Below, piece by piece: positions 62,954 to 64,000 of a stretch of DNA of 64,000 nucleotides; the first letter of the stretch is position 1, and every line of letters begins with the position of its first letter. The stretch comes from JAIBCC01 sp963763855 (GTDB lineage Bacteria; Acidobacteriota; Blastocatellia; Pyrinomonadales; Pyrinomonadaceae), in the NCBI GenBank assembly GCA_963763855.1, contig CAVXPU010000005.1:620001-684000 (forward strand), in the 5' to 3' direction. The notes beneath the pieces are model-generated. The model was not told the DNA's origin. It did no database searches and worked only from the letters and a program-made list of their open reading frames with translations. A program made the position numbers and the translations under genes.

Positions 62954-63182
62954 GTTTGATTATTTGAACAATGATAATTTTGCTGATTTAGTCCGGAAAA
63001 CGTTGACTTTTGCCCGACATTTCGCTAATTTAATGACATAACTTCAGATGAGTAAATGCTTTCTTTAAGCGTTTACTTCCAAATTTCAAAACCCCCGAGA
63101 TAATCCAGCAAAAAAACTTGGGGAAACAGAGATTCTTTTAATCATCAAAAGGATTAAATTTAGAGAGTTGGTGAATACCCCT

Positions 63183-63803
63183 ATGAAAAATAAAATTAAA
63201 CTACCGTTTTTACGAACCGAAAACCTTGTAGTAAAAGAACTTCCTAATGAAGTATTAATCTACGATCTCGAAAACAACAAAGCATTTTGTCTGAATGAAA
63301 CTGCACGTTTTATTATGGACGAATGTAATGGAACAAGCTCAATCGACGAAGCTCTAGAATCATTGAATCGTAAAATGAAATCGAAAATCGATGAAGATAT
63401 GATTTGGATGGTGATTGACCAATTCAAGAAATCAAATTTTCTTCAAAGAGATTATGTTATTCCAGTACAAACCTCGAGGCTTTCCCGCAGGAAAATATTG
63501 CAAACTGCGGCGGCACTTGGGATAGCACTTCCTATTGTTACGTCATTAATTGCCCCAATTTCGGCTCACGCTCAAAGTAATTGTGTTGGCGATCAGGGAG
63601 TATGTTCGGATCAAGGTGACCCGGTCTGTTGTCCGGGAACCGATTGTTTACCTACTGATTTTGGGCAAACTGGCTTCCAATGCCTTGGCTGTATAAAAGG
63701 TGGACAACCCTGTCAGTTCGAAGGTGGAGCGAGGTGCTGTCCCCCATTTATCTGCGGCTTCGCTCCAAACGAAGCTATTGCATGTATACCGAATATTGGA
63801 TAG
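63183..63803 (+). CDS. PqqD-domain / Tat-signal / double six-cysteine (knottin-like) protein
   Basis: 206 aa from the ATG at 63183; TTG/GTG starts at 63168/63171 are possible. Residues ~10-95 match PqqD (VLIYDLENNKAFCLNETARFIMDECNG..SIDEALESL). SRRKILQTAAALG (101-113) and a hydrophobic stretch ending AHA (130) form an internal twin-arginine signal. The mature C-terminus has two modules with the same spacing, C-x6-C-x7-CC-x4-C-x(11 or 9)-C: Cys134/141/149/150/155/167 and Cys170/177/185/186/191/201, the order of inhibitor cystine knots. Function unknown. Confidence 0.8.
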   Translation: MKNKIKLPFLRTENLVVKELPNEVLIYDLENNKAFCLNETARFIMDECNGTSSIDEALESLNRKMKSKIDEDMIWMVIDQFKKSNFLQRDYVIPVQTSRLSRRKILQTAAALGIALPIVTSLIAPISAHAQSNCVGDQGVCSDQGDPVCCPGTDCLPTDFGQTGFQCLGCIKGGQPCQFEGGARCCPPFICGFAPNEAIACIPNIG

Positions 63804-63816
63804 TGTCACCTTTTTA

Positions 63817-63846
63817 ATTGAGAATCCGCGACTAATGATTCTCAAT
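63817..63846. other. Perfect 10-bp hairpin after the PqqD-like gene
   Basis: ATTGAGAATC (63817-63826) and GATTCTCAAT (63837-63846) with a 10-nt loop. T residues precede rather than follow the stem, so it is not a canonical terminator on the plus strand. It could be an operator, RNA structure or repeat. Confidence 0.5.
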
Positions 63847-63866
63847 GCTTATTGGTTGGCTAAAAG

Positions 63867-64000
63867 ATGCCTTTTCCGGACTTCTTCAAACAGTTTGGCA
63901 TTCACTCGATTTATGAGTTTTTGTCTACCCAATTTAGGGAGCAGTTGCGTTCTGAGATTCAAAATGCAACTGCTGCTACAGGTACAATTTGGAATCCAAA
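63867..64000 (+). CDS. Partial ORF running off the window end
   Basis: An ATG at 63867 opens MPFPDFFKQFGIHSIYEFLS and stays open to the edge (about 44 codons). It looks protein-like (amphipathic, charged), but a second frame from 63835 is open too and no clear ribosome site favours either. Family not recognisable. Confidence 0.35.
   Translation, partial: MPFPDFFKQFGIHSIYEFLSTQFREQLRSEIQNATAATGTIWNP

Noticed and set aside
63835..64000. Alternative frame (MILNAYWLAKRC...) open to the window edge
   Set aside because: It starts inside the 63817-63846 hairpin, lacks a ribosome site and has less protein-like composition than the 63867 frame, although with so little sequence the choice remains uncertain.

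Overview
The window looks like a chromosomal segment of an Acidobacteriota bacterium, probably of the Blastocatellia/Pyrinomonadales type. This is an inference from gene style, not from a search. Pointers are the AT-leaning base composition, a large Ser/Thr kinase with a C-terminal beta-propeller, many secreted serine hydrolases with TPR tails, an RNA polymerase beta subunit with an eight-cysteine insertion, and intergenic DNA full of short inverted repeats. No phage, plasmid, CRISPR array or rRNA was seen.

Layout. 1-14 kb holds small housekeeping and stress genes around a split SUF iron-sulfur locus: sufC, sufD, sufS, with sufU further on at 13.4 kb. An inverted-repeat-flanked GxxExxY cassette and a ribbon-helix-helix gene separate sufD from sufS. 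A further small gene sits at the sufS 3' end between two related copies of the sufS tail. LysR, three GNAT acetyltransferases, a PaiB-like protein and a cupin follow. 14-26 kb is an accessory region: a striking 540-bp non-coding element of short hairpins with trinucleotide loops (14748-15291), an AraC regulator, a duplicated NTF2-like protein, four tandem beta-lactamase-fold serine hydrolases, a LytS/LytTR two-component pair and ilvA. 26-41 kb carries membrane proteins, a secreted metallopeptidase, a VWA protein, a MenC-like enolase, a REP-associated tyrosine transposase (RAYT) flanked by REP-like repeats, ettA, a small membrane-protein/winged-helix group, a geranylgeranyl-reductase-like flavoprotein, a GH10-like hydrolase and xerD. 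41.7-48.2 kb is a minus-strand locus of a receptor kinase, a BON-domain protein, a papain and an uncharacterised papain-like protein. 48.5-62.9 kb is the conserved block tRNA-Tyr, tRNA-Gly, tRNA-Thr, tuf, rpmG, tRNA-Trp, secE, nusG, rplK, rplA, rplJ, rplL, rpoB, rpoC. The window ends with a PqqD-domain/Tat/double-knottin protein and the start of another ORF.

Sequence quality matters here. sufS, ilvA, rpoB (once) and rpoC (twice) contain single-base frameshifts, several in homopolymers, and 14-26 kb has many more. These are most simply assembly indels, so broken genes are annotated as single loci with the shifts noted.

The most interesting items are the tandem GAA-loop hairpin element, the PqqD-Tat-double-knottin protein, the GxxExxY cassette, the RAYT with its family of GGAACGC-tagged hairpins, and the kinase/BON/papain locus.
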